Shown here: positions 5,800 through 8,429 of the stretch, piece by piece
How positions within the stretch are numbered: position 1 is the first letter of the stretch
Layout: each line of letters begins with the position of its first letter
NCBI GenBank assembly: GCA_041908065.1
Contig: JAYRGC010000058.1
Location: 1-8,429 of the forward strand
Direction: 5' to 3'
From: JAYRGC01 sp041908065
GTDB lineage: Bacteria > Pseudomonadota > Alphaproteobacteria > UBA9219
DNA: 8,429 nt
Translations under genes and position numbers: made by a program
Notes under the pieces: model-generated
Seen by the model: the letters and a program-made list of their open reading frames with translations, nothing else
The model's database searches: none
Told to the model about the DNA's origin: nothing

Positions 5800-6008
5800 G
5801 CTCTTACGCAAAACGGGTGGGTAATTTTGCATCCAAACGCAACAGCAAGCACCGTCATTGCGAGCCGCCCCACTTTGGTTTGGACAGCGTTAACGCTGTC
5901 GGGCGGCGAAGCAATCCAGACCTTATGGGGCAACGGCACTGGATTGCTTCGCCGCCAAGAGGCGGCTCGCAATGACGGTGCTTTTTCCCACCCGTTTTGC
6001 GTAAAAGC
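5800..6008. mobile_element. Complete MITE-like palindromic element, copy D
   Basis: This 209-bp element has nested inverted repeats. The outer termini are 22 bp and match at 21 positions (5800-5821, GCTCTTACGCAAAACGGGT plus GGG; and 5987-6008). Next inward are spacers, then a perfect 22-bp pair (5848-5869 and 5961-5982) containing CCGTCATTGCGAGCCGCC. An inner pair follows, GGCGGCGAAGCAATCCAG / CTGGATTGCTTCGCCGCC-type arms (5902 on, and to 5956). On the left arm lies an 18-bp perfect palindrome, GACAGCGTTAACGCTGTC (5883-5900). The element is flanked by identical 10-bp direct repeats. It encodes no transposase, so it would need one acting in trans. The gene-free stretch 5684-6158 consists mainly of this element and short AT-rich flanks. 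Confidence 0.88.
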
Positions 6009-6018
6009 CATCAAAGAG
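6009..6018 (+). repeat. Right copy of 10-bp direct repeat (probable target-site duplication)
   Basis: CATCAAAGAG is identical to 5790-5799 and directly abuts the right terminus of the element at 5800-6008. Confidence 0.85.
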
Positions 6019-6145
6019 TTGTCCATTAAAATACGTCATGCGAGATATGGGTTGTATGCGTTATCTGCTTTATGTTAATTTAGACAAGGGTATGAATGCT
6101 TAATTTGCTGTTTGCATCGATGAATTGTATCCAATTAATGGATTT

Positions 6146-6151
6146 AAGAGG
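6146..6151 (+). promoter_or_regulatory. Ribosome binding site of the AT-rich orphan gene
   Basis: AAGAGG lies 7 nt before the ATG at 6159. It favours that start over the upstream in-frame ATG at 6096, which has no such site. Confidence 0.55.
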
Positions 6152-6158
6152 TATAAAA

Positions 6159-6656
6159 ATGAATAACAATAGGAACTTTAAAAAATCCCCGCCGATGTCA
6201 TCTCAGATTTTTCTTGATAAGATAGAACAAGCTGGCGCGGAACTGTATTGTTATGACATAACAATCGGAAACGGTTTCGCGAAGTTTCCCAATAACCGCA
6301 CCATTGTTTGGGCATCGGGAGATCATAATGGCCGTAAAGTGATAAAAAAAATAGGTTTTATAACTGTTAATGGGATTGATGAAGATATAATCAAAGATAT
6401 AAATTCCAATGGAGGAAGAAAATCAGGCGATATGCTCAGAATTGCCGTCGAAAATCTTTCCGATCACTACAGCATAACTATGCCCACTTCATACAATATA
6501 AAGATATTTTTGAGGCTGATTAAAATGCCAATTACAAACATGGATTGTCCCTTGCATACGGTAATAGAAATTGTCAAAAAATCTGGGGCAAGCATGGAAA
6601 ATTCCGCGCGTAACAATCAGTTGCGACGGGCTAGGCCAACAACCCTAAAGTTTTGA
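6159..6656 (+). CDS. Unknown 165-aa protein, AT-rich orphan gene
   Basis: I do not recognise this protein. From the ATG at 6159 (AAGAGG 7 nt upstream) it has 165 aa, soluble, with mixed alpha/beta character. It is rich in I, N and K, with segments such as AELYCYDITIGNGFAKF (27-43), KVIKKIGFITVNGIDEDI (60-77) and SGDMLRIAVENLSDHYSI (89-106). Codons such as ATA, AAT and AAA are common, quite unlike the GC-rich neighbours, which suggests horizontal acquisition. The frame ends in TGA at 6654-6656, inside the 3' end of radC on the opposite strand. About the last 8 residues are the complement of the final radC codons, so the original C-terminus may have been lost. There is no terminator between the convergent genes. 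A decayed gene fragment is possible. Confidence 0.7.
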   Translation: MNNNRNFKKSPPMSSQIFLDKIEQAGAELYCYDITIGNGFAKFPNNRTIVWASGDHNGRKVIKKIGFITVNGIDEDIIKDINSNGGRKSGDMLRIAVENLSDHYSITMPTSYNIKIFLRLIKMPITNMDCPLHTVIEIVKKSGASMENSARNNQLRRARPTTLKF

Positions 6657-7332
6657 AGCTCGCCACGTCCTTACGGCCGATTATCATGTGGTCGTGAACG
6701 GATATATCCATGGTTTTGCAGGCGGCCACTATGGCGCGGGTCATTTCTATGTCGTCCTTGCTGGGGGTCACGTCGCCGCTGGGATGGTTGTGAACCAGAA
6801 CTAACGCTCCGGCCCCCACCTCTAACGCGCGTTGCACCACCTCGCGGGGATAAACCGGAGTATGGTCTATCGTTCCGCGCTGATGAACCTCCTCCGCGAT
6901 CAAGCGGTTGCGGCGGTCGAGAAACAACAAACGGAATTGCTCCTTGGCCTCGCGCGACATGGCGGCGCGGCAATAATCTACTATGCGCTGCCAAGAGTTC
7001 AAAAGGGGCTTGTTCATCACCGCCCCGCGATGCGCCCGCAAGGCGGCAGCCCCCGTGACCATCAGCGCGGCCACGGCGGCGTCGCTGAGGCCGAAATCGG
7101 CCAACGCTTCGCGTTTCGCGTTAATGACGCCCCACAGGTCTCCGAATTTTGCCAATAGATCCTTGGCCAAAGGCTTCACGTCGCGGCGAGGAATGGCGGA
7201 AAACAGCAAAAGCTCCAACAGCTCGTAATCCTGAAAAGAATCTCCGCCGTTCCGGAAAAAACGCTCTCTCAACCGACCGCGATGGCCGGAGTAATGAGGT
7301 TCGGGGGCTGCGTCGTCGTTGGTTTCTGACAT
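6631..7332 (-). CDS. radC: RadC family JAB/MPN-domain protein
   Basis: From the ATG at 7332 the protein has 233 aa, a normal length. The N-terminal helix-hairpin-helix-like part starts HYSGHRGRLRERF (13-25) and continues DYELLELLL (35-43). The C-terminal JAB/MPN+ domain has the full metal signature: EE at 147-148 and HNHPSGDVTPSKDD at 181-194, giving H-x-H-x7-S-x2-D. HDHMIIG follows at 213-219. Such proteins look like zinc metallopeptidases. The old role in DNA repair is not well supported, and the true substrate is unknown. The gene follows map by 8 nt on the same strand, and map-radC neighbourhood is common in alphaproteobacteria. A TTG at 7344, overlapping the map stop codon, would add four residues. 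ATG 7332 is preferred, though its binding site (GAAGAA) is weak. Confidence 0.95.
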   Translation of the reverse strand: MSETNDDAAPEPHYSGHRGRLRERFFRNGGDSFQDYELLELLLFSAIPRRDVKPLAKDLLAKFGDLWGVINAKREALADFGLSDAAVAALMVTGAAALRAHRGAVMNKPLLNSWQRIVDYCRAAMSREAKEQFRLLFLDRRNRLIAEEVHQRGTIDHTPVYPREVVQRALEVGAGALVLVHNHPSGDVTPSKDDIEMTRAIVAACKTMDISVHDHMIIGRKDVASFKTLGLLA

Positions 7333-7340
7333 GGCGTTCT

Positions 7341-8168
7341 TCAACCGTACGGCGGCAGAGTATATCCCTTGGGCGATAAAGTGAAAATTTCCGCGCCGCT
7401 TTCGGTCACGCCTACCGAATGCTCGAACTGCGCCGAGAGCGATTTATCACGGGTTACCGCCGTCCATCCGTCGCCCAGCACCTTAACCGCGAATTTTCCG
7501 GCGTTTATCATCGGCTCGACCGTGAAAAACATGCCTGGGCGGATTACCTGCCCCCTGCCGACCTCGCCATAGTGCATGACGGAGGGCGCGGAATGGAACT
7601 CCCTACCGATGCCGTGGCCGCAGAAATCGCGCACCACGGAAAATCCGGCTTCCTCGGCGAAGGTCTGGATGGCGTGTCCGATGTCGCCGAAGGTAGCCCC
7701 GGGACGAACCACCTTTATGCCGCGCATCATGGCTTCATATGTAGTCTCCACCAAGCGGCGGGCTTTTACCCCGATGCCGTCGCCGACGTAGAACATGCGG
7801 CTGGTGTCGCCGTACCAGCCTTCCAATATCACCGTCACGTCGATGTTCACTATGTCGCCGTTTTCCAGCCTCTTGTCGCTTGGAATGCCGTGGCAGACCA
7901 CATGGTTAGGAGAAATGCACGTCGCCTTGGGATAGCCGCGATAGCCGATGGGCGCGGAGACCGCGCCATGGTCGCGGGTGAAACGGTCGCACAGCTCGTC
8001 CAACTCCGCCGTAACCGCCCCGTGCACGACATAGGGAGTGATGAAATCCAAAACCTCCGCCGCCAGCCGCCCCGCCCGCCGCATCCCCTCGAAACCCTCG
8101 GGGCCGTGGATGGCGATGCTCCTGCCGTCTTCGGATCGGCTTTCGAATGTCTGATCCCCGTAGTGCAT
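7341..8168 (-). CDS. map: Type I methionine aminopeptidase
   Basis: This enzyme removes the initiator Met from nascent proteins. From the ATG at 8168 it has 275 aa. All expected active-site residues are present: H93 in VCHGIPSD, metal ligands D110 (VNIDVTV) and D121 (GDTSRMF), H185 (CGHGIGREFHSAP), E218 (FFTVEPMI) and E249 (QFEHSVGVT). These align with E. coli H79, D97, D108, H171, E204 and E235. The N-terminus, with IHGPEGFEGMRRAGRLAAEVLDFITP at 20-45, is the alphaproteobacterial form. The frame stays open to 8291, but the upstream part is encoded by the repeat at 8243-8429. ATG 8168 has AGGGA a few nt upstream and gives the family's usual length; ATG 8201, 8210 and 8219 lack a binding site. 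radC follows and is probably co-transcribed. Confidence 0.96.
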   Translation of the reverse strand: MHYGDQTFESRSEDGRSIAIHGPEGFEGMRRAGRLAAEVLDFITPYVVHGAVTAELDELCDRFTRDHGAVSAPIGYRGYPKATCISPNHVVCHGIPSDKRLENGDIVNIDVTVILEGWYGDTSRMFYVGDGIGVKARRLVETTYEAMMRGIKVVRPGATFGDIGHAIQTFAEEAGFSVVRDFCGHGIGREFHSAPSVMHYGEVGRGQVIRPGMFFTVEPMINAGKFAVKVLGDGWTAVTRDKSLSAQFEHSVGVTESGAEIFTLSPKGYTLPPYG

Positions 8169-8242
8169 ATTTCCCTGCTCGCGAGTGAAAACCGCGTTCA
8201 TTGAGAGCATGTTTGCCATGGTTTTGGCAATATCAAATAACA

Positions 8243-8429
8243 GGCACTTGCCCAAAACAGGTGGGCACTGTCTTCCAGCAAGCACCGTCATTGCGAGCCG
8301 CCCCTGGGGGGCGATGCAATCCAGTGCCGTTACTCCATATGGTCTGGTTTGCTTCGCCGCCCGACAGCGTTAACGCCGTCCAACCCAAAGGGTGGCGGCT
8401 CGCAATGACGGCCTTGCTTGCTGATGAAG
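8243..8429. repeat. Dispersed palindromic element, copy E (diverged left end, continues past window)
   Basis: The left terminal sequence at 8243-8265 (GGCACTTGCCCAAAACAGGT plus GGG) matches the complete copy at 19 of 23 positions. The core arms CCGTCATTGCGAGCCGCC (8285-8302) and GGCGGCTCGCAATGACGG (8394-8411) are perfect complements. The inner GAAGCAATCC / GGTTTGCTTCG arms are partly decayed (GATGCAATCC on the left). The palindromic module GACAGCGTTAACGCCGTC (8363-8380) sits on the right arm, whereas the complete copy has it on the left. The right terminus lies beyond the window. This copy lies just upstream of map and may contain or displace its promoter. Confidence 0.82.

Noticed and set aside
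6019..6158. Promoter or RNA gene in the AT-rich gap before the orphan gene
   Set aside because: AT-rich hexamers are present but none is convincingly spaced, and no stable structure was seen.
8171..8291. Longer N-terminus for methionine aminopeptidase
   Set aside because: The extra 41 residues come largely from the repeat and are absent from the family. ATG 8168 gives the usual length.

Overview
The window looks like a piece of an alphaproteobacterial chromosome. This is inferred from the style of MnmE, FliJ, CcoS and methionine aminopeptidase, from a probable alpha-type 6S RNA, and from the adjacent map-radC pair. Coding regions are moderately GC-rich, apart from one AT-rich gene. The density of palindromic repeats between genes is the striking feature; I cannot name a genus.

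Left part (1-2200): the right end of a dispersed palindromic repeat (1-92) is followed by a fliJ-like gene on the minus strand. A probable 6S RNA lies directly upstream of fliJ on the same strand. The tRNA-modification GTPase gene mnmE is divergent on the plus strand.

Middle (2201-5700): a perfect hairpin and a scrambled repeat copy follow mnmE. Then comes a minus-strand series read from high to low coordinates: a GT2 membrane glycosyltransferase, the small cytochrome cbb3 assembly gene ccoS (53 codons), an unknown 200-aa protein, another repeat copy, and an unknown 230-aa protein. The two unknown proteins are diverged paralogues sharing a C-terminal motif. I know of no name for this family.

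Right part (5700-8429): a complete repeat element has inverted termini and a 10-bp direct repeat on both sides, which makes it a convincing non-autonomous mobile element. It is followed by an AT-rich orphan gene whose reading frame runs into the 3' end of radC on the opposite strand. Next come radC and map on the minus strand, 8 nt apart, and one more repeat copy running off the window.

The conserved genes are housekeeping functions: tRNA wobble modification, N-terminal Met removal, transcription control by 6S RNA, flagellar export and cbb3 oxidase assembly. They are scattered as small units separated by repeats. The best candidates for undescribed biology are the composite palindromic element family (five copies in 8.4 kb) and the paralogous protein pair, one member of which lies between two outward-facing repeat ends. 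No transposase, integrase, CRISPR array or tRNA was seen.
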